From positions 1-17,338 of the forward strand of contig JADZBR010000118.1 in assembly GCA_020852035.1 (NCBI GenBank): a stretch of 17,338 nt of DNA. Reading direction: 5' to 3'. The notes below the pieces were generated by a model, which was not told where the DNA came from, made no database searches, and worked only from the letters and a program-made list of their open reading frames with translations. How positions within the stretch are numbered: the stretch's first letter is position 1; every line of letters starts with the position of its first letter. The DNA comes from Caulobacteraceae bacterium (GTDB lineage Bacteria; Pseudomonadota; Alphaproteobacteria; Caulobacterales; Caulobacteraceae). Below, piece by piece: positions 1-9,040 of this stretch. A program made the translations under genes and the position numbers.

Positions 1-901
1 CAGGCAGGTAGACGAGGCCCAGGTCGTCGTCGGCGCTCATCGGCGCCCAGATATTGCCGTTGCCGTTCTTCTCGGCCGATCCGTCCAGCCAGGTCTCATA
101 GCCGAACTCGCCCTTCCGCGGCACGGTGTGGAAGGTCCATCTGAGCTCGCCAGTCCGCACGTCGAAGCCGCGGACGTCGCCGGCCGGCATCACCGGGGCA
201 GCCTCGCGGTCGTGGACCCACTGGCCGATCACGATCACATCGCGGCAGATCAGCGGCGGGGAGATGCTGCCGAACAGGATGTAGGACGGGTCGTCGACAG
301 CGCGCTGAAGTCCGACGCTGGCGAGGTCGACCACGCCGTCGGTTCCGAACGAGGGGATCGGCTTGCCCGACTTCGCGTCCAGCGCGATCAGCCGGTTGTC
401 GCCTGTCCCGATGATGATCCGCGCGGAGTCCCCCTCCCCCCAATAGGCGACGCCGCGGTGCTGGAAGCCCTTGCTGAGCGTGCGGGCGTGCCGCCAGTTG
501 CCGGGATCGTACACCCACAGCGTGCGGCCGGTGATCGCATCGATGGCGGCCACCTGGCACATGGCCGTCGAGGTGTAGAGCACGCCGCCCACCATGATCG
601 GCGTCGCCTGGAATTCACCGGGCTTCAGGTCGGGGTTGGCCTTCAGGATCTCGGCGTCGGGCGAGAGCCACTCCCAGGCGATCTTCAGGTCGCCGACGTT
701 CGCGCGGTCGATCTGCGCCAGCGGCGAATATTTCGGGGCCGCGTTGGTGGCGCCGTAGGCGGGCCACTCGCCGGCGGCGGGTTCCAACAGGCTCGCCGCC
801 GCCCCGGCTGGCCCCCCGAGCAGCGCGCCGAGGCCCAGCGCACTGGCGCCGGCCATAAGGCGGCGACGCGAGATACCCGCGATCCGATCCGCTTGCGCCA
901 T
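1..901 (-). CDS. PQQ-dependent dehydrogenase (quinoprotein), N-terminal part, cut by window edge
   Basis: The reading frame is open from the ATG at 901 to the left edge, giving about 300 residues without a stop; the C-terminus lies outside the window. The N-terminus has a Tat-like signal (SRRRLMAG near residues 11-18, then an Ala/Gly/Leu-rich stretch), so export to the periplasm is expected. After it comes the opening typical of quinoprotein beta-propellers: WPAYG at 46-50, then KYSPL and DLKIAWEW. Blade-type repeats follow (GRTLWVYD, DNRLIALDAKSG, RGFDVRTGELRWTF). The family uses PQQ to oxidise sugars or alcohols and passes electrons to the respiratory chain; the substrate here cannot be told. 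The start at 901 is preceded by GGGAG at a good distance. An in-frame ATG at 943 would add 14 residues but has no clear ribosome site. The gene is divergent from the TonB receptor and may share its control. Confidence 0.88.
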   Translation of the reverse strand, partial: MAQADRIAGISRRRLMAGASALGLGALLGGPAGAAASLLEPAAGEWPAYGATNAAPKYSPLAQIDRANVGDLKIAWEWLSPDAEILKANPDLKPGEFQATPIMVGGVLYTSTAMCQVAAIDAITGRTLWVYDPGNWRHARTLSKGFQHRGVAYWGEGDSARIIIGTGDNRLIALDAKSGKPIPSFGTDGVVDLASVGLQRAVDDPSYILFGSISPPLICRDVIVIGQWVHDREAAPVMPAGDVRGFDVRTGELRWTFHTVPRKGEFGYETWLDGSAEKNGNGNIWAPMSADDDLGLVYLP

Positions 902-962
902 CCCCACCAACTCCCTGCGGGCGCTTCCGTCAAAGCGCTGCATGAGCCTAGGGGAGGATAAA

Positions 963-973
963 TTGTTGATCAA
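963..973. promoter_or_regulatory. Near-palindromic 11-mer, copy A (candidate operator)
   Basis: The sequence is TTGTTGATCAA, a near-palindrome that lies 61 nt upstream of the dehydrogenase start. Its reverse complement recurs with one change at 1100-1110, on the other gene's side of the spacer. Binding by a regulator is an inference from symmetry and position only. Confidence 0.3.
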
Positions 974-1023
974 GATTACACATTTTGTTGCGTCACAATC
1001 GCAATACGGCTCGGCTCAGCGGC

Positions 1024-1035
1024 GAGGGGCCCCTC
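1024..1035. repeat. Perfect 12-bp palindrome GAGGGGCCCCTC
   Basis: This is a 12-bp perfect palindrome with no loop, in the middle of the divergent spacer between the quinoprotein and TonB receptor genes. With no loop it would not form a good RNA hairpin, so a protein-binding site is the more likely role if it has one. It could be chance in GC-rich DNA. Confidence 0.25.
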
Positions 1036-1062
1036 TGACAGGAGCCACCGCCGCCAATTTCG

Positions 1063-1092
1063 TTGACATCATCGAATTTCGACCGGATTAAT
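1063..1092 (+). promoter_or_regulatory. Candidate sigma-70-type promoter for the TonB receptor
   Basis: A perfect TTGACA at 1063-1068 is followed, 18 bp on, by ATTAAT at 1087-1092, which matches four of six bases of TATAAT. The region is AT-rich compared with the rest of the window and lies about 70 nt upstream of the receptor start. Alphaproteobacterial promoters often diverge from this consensus, so this is only a candidate. Confidence 0.3.
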
Positions 1093-1099
1093 TACAATA

Positions 1100-1110
1100 T
1101 TGTTCAACAA
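1100..1110. promoter_or_regulatory. Palindromic 11-mer, copy B (candidate operator)
   Basis: TTGTTCAACAA is a perfect 5-1-5 inverted repeat, 54 nt upstream of the TonB receptor start and just downstream of the candidate -10 element. Read on the minus strand it is TTGTTGAACAA, which matches copy A at 963-973 in 10 of 11 positions. An overlapping 10-bp palindrome ACAATATTGT lies at 1094-1103. The position would suit a repressor, but this is inference. Confidence 0.3.
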
Positions 1111-1164
1111 AAAGCCTCCGCAGTCTGTGGTCAGACGGTGACGGACGGCGAGGGGGAGAGAACC

Positions 1165-3444
1165 ATGCGCCATCTCATGTGGGGCGTAGCCCTGGCGGCG
1201 GTGCTCGCCGCGCCCGCCGCGGCGCAGACGTCCGCCGAAGGCGAAGACACCACCGTGTCCGAACTGGTCGTCACCTCGCGGCGCAAGGAAGAGAGGGTCC
1301 AGGATGTGCCCGCGGCCGTCACCGGCCTCTCGGCCACGCAGATGAAGGATCAGGGCGGGCTGCGCGACATCAAGGACCTGTCCTACCTTCTCCCGGGCCT
1401 GGCGTTCGTCGACACCGGCAACATCAACGCGGAAAACAACATTCGTGGCGCGGGCGCCGGAACGGCGCGCACGGCCGGCGTGGATTCGCCGATCGCCATC
1501 CTGCGCGACGGCGCCTCGATCACCGGCGGCAACATCGGCGGCCGCACCTTCACCCGGCTCGATCTCTTCGACCTCGAGCGCGTGGAGGTGACCCGCGGGC
1601 CGCAAGGCGCGCTCTACGGCGTCAACGCGGTGGGCGGGGTGATCCAGGCGCTGAGCCAACGCCCCAAGCCCGAGATCGGGGGGAGCCTCGCGAGCCTCTA
1701 CTCCCCGGAGATCGATCGCCGCCAGATCGACGCCATCGTGAACGTACCCATTCCCGCCCTGAACCTGGGGCTGCGCATCGGCGTGACCGACGCCGAGCGG
1801 GACAAGGGGTTCTTCTTCAACACCTTCACGCAGCGCTACGGCGACCTGGAGGCGTTTCGCGCCGGCCGCGTCGCGTTGGAATGGAGGCCGCGCGACGACC
1901 TCAGGCTGTTCGTGGTGATGGATCAGTCCGACGAACGCTCGTCGTCGAACACCATCAAGAACGTGGCCGCGCGGCACGACCCGCCCTTGCCGGAGCGGCA
2001 GTTCAGCCCGCCGGATCCTGACGGCCCCTATCTCTACGCCGCCAACACCAGCAACGACGTCAACCGCAACGTCGCCAGCCTGAACGCCCAGGCCGAATGG
2101 GACAGCCCGATCGGCAAACTGTCGTCCGTCACCCTGCTGCGGCGGCGCACCACCATGTTCTCCCAGGACGCCGACGGCACGGCGCCGGGCGATCCGACCC
2201 CGCCGTTCCCGGCGGCGACCTGCGCCACCCGCTCCTGCAGCACCGTCTTCCAGGACCACACGGAGATCGCCAGCCAGGAACTGCGCCTGGCGGGGGACTT
2301 CGGCGCCAGCCTGTCATGGCTGGCAGGCGGCAACTATTCGGGCAAGCAGACGGACTTTTCCACGATCCTCGACGGCCGCACCACCTCGGCGGCGAACCTC
2401 AACCCCAGCCCGACCGCCAATGGGGCCAGCGTGGCCAAGGAGGAGGAGGTCCAGAAGGGGCTGTTCGCGAGCCTGAGCTGGCGGGCGACCGATGCCCTCA
2501 CCCGGGATGGGGCGGTCCGCTACAATGACTCCTCCAAAAAGACCGACGCCTACACCATCCGGCGACAGGTGGGCGCGCTGAACTGCTCGGCAAGCTATAT
2601 TGATCCCCTGCGGGTCTTCGCCACCGCGCCGGATTGCGTGCAGGCCCGCGCGTTGATCACCGACAGCTTCAAGACCACGGCGCCCTCGGTCTCGGCGAAG
2701 TACGAGATCACCCCGAACCTGCGTGTGTTCGGTTCGGCCGCGGTGGGCTACCGGGCCGGCGGCTTCAACGGAAACTCGGTGCTCGATCCGCAGATCGTTC
2801 CGAGCTACCGGCCGGAAAAGAACGTCGCCTTCGAGGCGGGCGCCAAGTTCGAGTTGGGCGGCGCCTTCTTCACGGCCACCGCCTTCCGCAACAATTTCGA
2901 CGACCTGCTGGTCACCGTCGACACCCTCGGGCCCGACCAGGTCAGCCGCAACTCGCGGTTCAACGCCGGCAAGGCCAAGACCTACGGGGTCGATCTGGAG
3001 GTGTTCGGCGCCCACCGCTTCGCGCCCGGCCAGGGCTCGATCAGCTATACCGGGGCCATCAACTATCTGACCGGCAAGATCCAGAGCGGCCCCTATGCCG
3101 GGCGGACCGTGGAGGGGTCGCCGGAGTGGACCTATACCGCCACGCTCAGCTACCGGCGGCCGATCGCCGGACCGTGGCGCCTCCAGGTGTCGGGCTCGTA
3201 CCGCGGTCAGCGCGGCGGCTACACCAACACCACCGAGATCAACAACCAGGTCCGCCTGGCCGACTTCGATATCTTCAACGCCGCAGTGGGCGTCGATAAC
3301 GGCCAGTGGCGCGCCACGCTCGAGGCGCGAAACCTGTTCGACAAGACCTACGTCATCCTGCGAAACCCGACCAACGACATCTACGGCGATCCCCGCGAGG
3401 TGCGGCTGAGCCTGAGCTATGCGTTCGGCTCCGAGGCGCGATAG
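1165..3444 (+). CDS. TonB-dependent outer-membrane receptor
   Basis: The protein has 759 residues. It is predicted to be an outer-membrane beta-barrel that imports a ligand using energy from TonB-ExbB-ExbD. A signal peptide (residues 1 to about 21, ending APAAAQ) is followed by a TonB-box-like segment (DTTVSELVVTSRR) and the plug domain; GPQGALYG near residue 145, with VGGVIQ after it, marks the end of the plug. The rest is barrel, with the usual late motifs LEARNLFDKTYV and RLSLSYAF. Two cysteine pairs (around 2220-2240 and 2585-2640) lie in probable surface loops. The chain ends YAFGSEAR, five residues past the usual terminal phenylalanine. The ATG at 1165 follows GGGGGAGAG and begins the signal peptide. 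An upstream TTG at 1063 in the same frame would put 34 non-signal residues ahead of it and instead falls in a TTGACA box. The ligand is unknown. The serine hydrolase gene follows after 42 nt. Confidence 0.93.
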   Translation: MRHLMWGVALAAVLAAPAAAQTSAEGEDTTVSELVVTSRRKEERVQDVPAAVTGLSATQMKDQGGLRDIKDLSYLLPGLAFVDTGNINAENNIRGAGAGTARTAGVDSPIAILRDGASITGGNIGGRTFTRLDLFDLERVEVTRGPQGALYGVNAVGGVIQALSQRPKPEIGGSLASLYSPEIDRRQIDAIVNVPIPALNLGLRIGVTDAERDKGFFFNTFTQRYGDLEAFRAGRVALEWRPRDDLRLFVVMDQSDERSSSNTIKNVAARHDPPLPERQFSPPDPDGPYLYAANTSNDVNRNVASLNAQAEWDSPIGKLSSVTLLRRRTTMFSQDADGTAPGDPTPPFPAATCATRSCSTVFQDHTEIASQELRLAGDFGASLSWLAGGNYSGKQTDFSTILDGRTTSAANLNPSPTANGASVAKEEEVQKGLFASLSWRATDALTRDGAVRYNDSSKKTDAYTIRRQVGALNCSASYIDPLRVFATAPDCVQARALITDSFKTTAPSVSAKYEITPNLRVFGSAAVGYRAGGFNGNSVLDPQIVPSYRPEKNVAFEAGAKFELGGAFFTATAFRNNFDDLLVTVDTLGPDQVSRNSRFNAGKAKTYGVDLEVFGAHRFAPGQGSISYTGAINYLTGKIQSGPYAGRTVEGSPEWTYTATLSYRRPIAGPWRLQVSGSYRGQRGGYTNTTEINNQVRLADFDIFNAAVGVDNGQWRATLEARNLFDKTYVILRNPTNDIYGDPREVRLSLSYAFGSEAR

Positions 3445-3486
3445 GCGGTCGAGACCGATGAAGTTCCAGGAAGGATTGCACCTGCG

Positions 3487-4572
3487 ATGAGTTCCCCGGC
3501 GTTTTCTGTCCCCTCCCGCCGCGCGGTGCTGGCGCTGGGCGCGGCCGCCCTCGCCTCGCCCGCCGCCGCCATGTCGCGCTATTGGCCGGGGGCCGCGGGG
3601 TGGGCGGCGCGCGAACCGGTGGAGGCCGGCTTCGATCGCGCGAAACTGGAGGCGGTGCTGGATGCTGTCCTGGCGGCGGATTCGCTGAGCCTGATGGTCC
3701 TGCGCGGCGGCTATATCGTCGCGGAACGCTACGCGCCGAACTGGGGCCCGGAAAGGACCCGCGACATCGCCTCGTGCGGCAAGAGCATGGTTTCGGTCCT
3801 CACCGGCATGGCGATCGACGATGGCAAGATTTCGGGCCTCGATCAGAAGGCGGCCGATTTCGTCCCGGCGTGGCGCGGCACGCCGAAGGAAGCGATCACC
3901 ATCCGGCACCTGCTCTCTATGACGTCCGGCATCGACGACACGGGCCTGAAGTTGCGAAACGTGCAGGGCGACCAGTTCGCGCTGAACGCCGCTGCGCCGC
4001 TGCGCGACCCGCCCGGCGCGCGCTGGCGCTACAACACTTCGACCTACCACCTGATGTTCCACATCCTGGCCCGGGCCGTCGGCGAGCGGTTCGAGGACTA
4101 CGCCCGGCGGCGGCTGACAGGGCCGCTCGGCATGGCGCGGACGACCTGGCTGACCAACCAGGGGCAGGGCGCGTCGGGGCCGGTGACCAACTACTACTCG
4201 GCGGCCTGTTCCACCCGCGACCTTGGCCGTTTCGGGCTGTTCGCGCAGCGCGGCGGGATGTGGGCCGAGAAGCAGCTGGTCAGCCCGGACTACTTCCGCG
4301 CTTCGGTGCAGCCGTCTCAGGCGCTGAACCCTGCCTACGGCCTGCTCTGGTGGGAAAACCTCCAGCCCGGCCACGGGGCCGCCGGCCGGACGGCGGCGCT
4401 CCGCTTTCCGGGCTCGCCGGCCGACGCCTTCGCCGCGATGGGCGCGGGCGGCCAACTGGTGATGGCCGCGCCGTCGAGGGACCTCGTCGTGGTGCGACAG
4501 GGCGCGGCCCGGGGCGCGGAGACGATGGCGGGCGACCTGCTCCGAGGCGTCATCGAGTCGATCCGGGGTTAG
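3487..4572 (+). CDS. Serine hydrolase of the beta-lactamase (class C / esterase) family
   Basis: The protein has 361 residues. A Tat-like signal (SRRAVLALG near 10-18, then an Ala-rich run) points to the periplasm. The beta-lactamase fold motifs are visible: S96-C-G-K99 with the nucleophilic serine, the MTSGID block at 145-150, Y182-N-T as the tyrosine motif, and G319-A-G-G-Q in the place of the KTG/HxG motif. This last form is usual in esterase-like members rather than true beta-lactamases. It probably hydrolyses an ester or amide; resistance to antibiotics is not implied. The start at 3487 follows AGGAAGGA at 3468-3475. The gene lies 42 nt after the TonB receptor and is likely co-transcribed with it. 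Its TAG stop overlaps the stop of tadC on the other strand by 4 nt. Confidence 0.9.
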   Translation: MSSPAFSVPSRRAVLALGAAALASPAAAMSRYWPGAAGWAAREPVEAGFDRAKLEAVLDAVLAADSLSLMVLRGGYIVAERYAPNWGPERTRDIASCGKSMVSVLTGMAIDDGKISGLDQKAADFVPAWRGTPKEAITIRHLLSMTSGIDDTGLKLRNVQGDQFALNAAAPLRDPPGARWRYNTSTYHLMFHILARAVGERFEDYARRRLTGPLGMARTTWLTNQGQGASGPVTNYYSAACSTRDLGRFGLFAQRGGMWAEKQLVSPDYFRASVQPSQALNPAYGLLWWENLQPGHGAAGRTAALRFPGSPADAFAAMGAGGQLVMAAPSRDLVVVRQGAARGAETMAGDLLRGVIESIRG

Positions 4573-5516
4573 CCGCCGTTCATCAGCGCCATCGCCTTGA
4601 AGGCGGCCGGGATGATCACCACGGCCAGCAGGCACGGAAAGATGAACAGGATCAGCGGCAGGGTCAGCTTGGCCGGCAGGGCCAGGGCCTTTTCCTCGGC
4701 GCGCAGCATCCGCTTGGCCCGCATGTCGCCGGCGAAGGCGGAAAGCGTGTCCGACAGGCTGGTGCCCATCTCCTCGGACTGGCGCAGCATGGTGGCCAGC
4801 GCGCGGGCGTCCTCGATACCCAGACGGTCGGCGAAGGCGGCCCAGGCGTCCTTGCGCGCGCGACCGGCCCGCAGCTCCAGGGTCAGCATCCGCAGGTGGG
4901 TGGTCAGGCTGGTGTAACGCCGCTCCAGCTCGTCACCGACCCGCGCCACCGCCGCGTCCAGCGACAGACCCGCCTCCACCGAGGCGACCAGCAGGTCCAG
5001 GAGGTCGGGAAAGCCGTCGGCGTATTCGCGCTCGCGCGCGGTCTGGCGGGTCTTCAGGATATGATCGGGGATGAACAAGGCCGCGCCGGCCAGCAGCACC
5101 GCGGCGCCCATCACCGCGGTGTTGCCGCCGCGGGCGAGGGCCAGGGGCATGGTCAGCACCGTGCCGATCGTCGCCGCCAGCATCGCCGCCGCGCGGACGC
5201 CGAGATAGATGACCACCGCGTCGCGGTTGAAATAGCCCGCCCGCACCAGGCGCGCGCGCAGGTTCGACAGCTGCGAGGGGTTGGCCATCGCGGCCTGCTC
5301 GCCCAACCGCCGGGCGGCCGTGGACAGGCCCATCGCCAGTCCGGAAGGCGCAGCCGATCCCGCGCCCGCCGCCGGCCCGGCCGCCAGCAACCGGCCCTTG
5401 CGCCGCGCCGCGCGGCGCAGCTCGAACGCGCCGGAGGCCAGGCTCCCAAGCACCGCCGCGCCGATCAGCAGGATCGCCGCCAGGGTCAGCCACTTCTGGG
5501 TTTCGACCGGATCCAC
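4569..5516 (-). CDS. tadC: TadC/CpaH-type inner-membrane platform protein (T2SSF family)
   Basis: The protein has 315 residues and is one of the paired membrane proteins of Tad pilus assembly, on which the CpaF ATPase acts. There is an N-terminal membrane segment at about 9-28, a pair at about 101-125 and 132-150, the type II secretion F domain from about 168 to 280 (FPDLLDLLVASVEAGLSLD at its start, LRQSEEMGTSLSDTL later), and a last membrane segment at about 284-306. The start is a GTG at 5516, 3 nt after the tadB stop, with GAGGA about 8 nt upstream inside the tadB end. It is the last visible gene of the cpa operon. The TAA stop overlaps the stop of the convergent serine hydrolase, so no intergenic terminator exists there. 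Confidence 0.9.
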   Translation of the reverse strand: MDPVETQKWLTLAAILLIGAAVLGSLASGAFELRRAARRKGRLLAAGPAAGAGSAAPSGLAMGLSTAARRLGEQAAMANPSQLSNLRARLVRAGYFNRDAVVIYLGVRAAAMLAATIGTVLTMPLALARGGNTAVMGAAVLLAGAALFIPDHILKTRQTAREREYADGFPDLLDLLVASVEAGLSLDAAVARVGDELERRYTSLTTHLRMLTLELRAGRARKDAWAAFADRLGIEDARALATMLRQSEEMGTSLSDTLSAFAGDMRAKRMLRAEEKALALPAKLTLPLILFIFPCLLAVVIIPAAFKAMALMNGG

Positions 5517-5519
5517 GCC

Positions 5520-6476
5520 CTAGATCCTCATGTCGATCATGCGGCGCATGACCATGTTGCCGATGGTGATCCAGACGCCGCAGCAAGCCAGCGCGATCTG
5601 CACGCAGCGCATGTGCAGCACCGAGGCGTAGTAGCTGGGCGAGACCAGGTGCAGCAGCGCCATCACCACGAACGGCGCCGAGGTGAGGATCAGCGCCGAG
5701 GCCCGGCCCTCCGAGGAGGCGGCCTTGATCTTCAGCCGCATCTTCACCCGCTCGCGGATGGTGTGGGCGTTGGTTTTCAGAAGGCCCACCAGATTACCGC
5801 CGGAGCGTTCCTGCAGGCGGATGGTGGCCGCGAACAGGTCGACGTCCTCGTGGCGGCAGCGGTCGGCCATGCGGCCGACGGCCTGGGCGAGGGTGGAGCC
5901 GAAAGCGATCTCATCGGCCGCCATACCGAACTCCGAGCCGATCGGATCGGGCATCTCGCGGCCGACCAGGGCGATGGCGGTGGCCACCGGGTGGCCGGCC
6001 TCCAGGCTGCGGACCACGACCTCCAGCGCCTGCGGCAGTTGCAGGCCCAGCGCCTTGGCGCGGCGCGCGACCATGAACTTCAGGAACAGCAGCGGCCCGA
6101 CCGCCGCGACGAAGCCCGCGCCGGCGGCGGCGATGAGCAGCTTGTGGGTCCCGGCGAAGATCAGCAGGCCGGCGATCGCCGCTCCCGCGGCGACAAACAC
6201 CGCCCACTTGCGGGGCTGGTAGCGCACGCCCGAGGCGGTGATCAGCTCGCCGAGCCAGGCCAGGCCGCGGCGCTCACCGTCGGCGTTGAGCCCGCGCTGC
6301 TTGCGAAGCTCCAGCACCAGTTCTGACAGCGAGCCGGCCTCGCGCTGCACCACCAGGCGCCGGTTCACCTGCAGCCTGGTGCGGGCCGTCGTGGCCAGGC
6401 CGAAAGCCGCCTGGCCGAGGGCGAAGACCGCCGCGAAGACCAGGACGAGGACGATATGGCGCGGTTCGATCTCCAC
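5520..6476 (-). CDS. tadB: TadB/CpaG-type inner-membrane platform protein (T2SSF family)
   Basis: The protein has 318 residues. It is predicted to form the inner-membrane platform with TadC. It has a membrane segment at about 7-26, a linker with many charged residues, two segments at about 92-109 and 113-134, the T2SSF domain at about 147-255 (LPQALEVVVRSLEAGHP, then LQERSGGNLVGLL), and two C-terminal segments at about 259-279 and 291-309. The start is a GTG at 6476, 9 nt after the cpaF stop, with AGGGG close upstream. Length and layout match TadB. The tadC start follows after 3 nt. Confidence 0.9.
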   Translation of the reverse strand: MEIEPRHIVLVLVFAAVFALGQAAFGLATTARTRLQVNRRLVVQREAGSLSELVLELRKQRGLNADGERRGLAWLGELITASGVRYQPRKWAVFVAAGAAIAGLLIFAGTHKLLIAAAGAGFVAAVGPLLFLKFMVARRAKALGLQLPQALEVVVRSLEAGHPVATAIALVGREMPDPIGSEFGMAADEIAFGSTLAQAVGRMADRCRHEDVDLFAATIRLQERSGGNLVGLLKTNAHTIRERVKMRLKIKAASSEGRASALILTSAPFVVMALLHLVSPSYYASVLHMRCVQIALACCGVWITIGNMVMRRMIDMRI

Positions 6477-6485
6477 CGGCCGCCC

Positions 6486-7861
<1,376 letters not shown>

Positions 7862-7862
<1 letters not shown>

Positions 7863-9040
7863 CAGGCGGCCCTCACCGCGCCCGGCCGCCCGACTTCGAC
7901 GGGCCGCTCGGCGCGCTGCGAAGGCGCCTCGACCAGCCGGTCGACCAGCGCCTCGACGTCCTTGACCAGCTTCGACTTCGGCCGGTGATGGCACACCGGC
8001 CCGCCGAGATTGACCGAGGTCGATGCCGCCTCCCAGTCGGACGCGACGCCGCCGTCGGCCTTGCGCTGCAGGGCCCTTTCGGCCTCGCCCAGGCTGGGCG
8101 CCGGGCCGAACATCTTCTTGTTCAGGCGGTTCAGCACGATGCGCGGCGGCGGGGCCTCGGGCAGGTCCGCCTCGATCTCGCCGGCCATCGCCCGCGCCGA
8201 GAGCAGGGCCGGCACGGTGAGCTCGGAGACCAGCACCACCTCGTCGGCGCCGGCCAGGACATCCAGCGTCCAGGACTGTCGCAGGCGCGGGACGTCGACG
8301 ATCACCCAGTCGTAAGCCTGGCAGGCGACGTCCAGCATCCGCACCACCGCCTCGGGCGAGACCCGCTGGAAGGCGCGCGGATCTCGCGGCGCGGCGAAGA
8401 GGTCGAAGTCGTCCTCCACGTGGGCCGAAAAGGCGCCCAGCACCGCCGGGTCGATGCGGTCGGCGGTGGTCTCGGCCAGCCGCATGTTGGGCGTCGCGCC
8501 GAGGTAGGCCCCGGCGGCGCCGTCGGCCAGGTTGAGGTCGACCAGGCAGACCTTGCGCCGCCCCTTGCAGCGCTGGGCGAGGATGGCGGCGGCCTCGATG
8601 GCCAGCGTCGTGGCGCCGCAGCCGCCGACCGTGCCGACGAAGGCCCAGCAGCGGCTGTCCTGCGGCGGCGGGGGCGGTGCGGCGAGTGCGCCCGCCGCCG
8701 CCGGTTGGGCCATCAGTGCGGCGGCGGCCAGCGCCAGGTCGGCGGCGCCGAACGGCGATTCCAGCACGTCGGAACGGGCCAGTCGCATGAGGCTCTTGAC
8801 CAGAGCGGTCGGCAGATGGGCGCCGATCAGCAGGGCCGCCGGCGGCTCGGGCTGGCGCGCCAGCGCCTCGATGGCGGCCAGGGCCTCGGTCGGCGAGGCG
8901 TCGGCGTCGATCAGCGCCAGGTCGCACGGGCCAAGGGCGCCCTCCTCGAACACAACGCCGGGCAGCGACTCGCGCGCCAGCGGGGCGAGGCGTTCGCCCA
9001 GCACGCGGACCGTCCGGCCAGCCAGGAACGGGTTGTTCAT
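7862..9040 (-). CDS. cpaE: CpaE/TadZ-like pilus localisation ATPase (MinD/ParA superfamily)
   Basis: The protein has 392 residues. Residues about 10-110 look like the degenerate receiver domain of CpaE (CDLALIDAD at 39-47). After an Ala/Pro-rich linker comes a MinD-like ATPase domain. Its P-loop is GTVGGCGATT at 136-145, in which both signature lysines are replaced (V138, A143); this is common in CpaE/TadZ. CLVDLNLADG at 165-174 and the Walker B VIVDVP at 246-251 follow. In Caulobacter, CpaE places the secretin at the pole; a similar positioning role is inferred here. The final 40 or so residues are Arg/Pro/Ala-rich and likely disordered. Start and stop are both coupled: ATGA overlap with cpaC upstream and TGATG with cpaF downstream. 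Confidence 0.9.

Noticed and set aside
988..1004. Inverted repeat TTGCG-N7-CGCAA in the first divergent spacer
   Set aside because: Only 5-bp arms; likely chance, and less well placed than the 11-mer pair.
2314..4635. Minus-strand open frame of 773 codons opposite the TonB receptor and serine hydrolase
   Set aside because: Antisense to two clear genes, with Arg/Ala/Gly/His-rich composition and no family motifs.
3582..6326. Plus-strand open frame of 914 codons running through the serine hydrolase and antisense to tadC and tadB
   Set aside because: It overlaps three well-supported genes in other frames, its translation is Arg/Gly/His/Gln-rich low-complexity typical of GC-rich shadow frames, and it has no recognisable domain.
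7863..8927. Upstream extension of the cpaF reading frame to 813 codons
   Set aside because: The added part overlaps cpaE in another frame, has no likeness to CpaF, and the ATG at 7862 with TGATG coupling fits the operon pattern.
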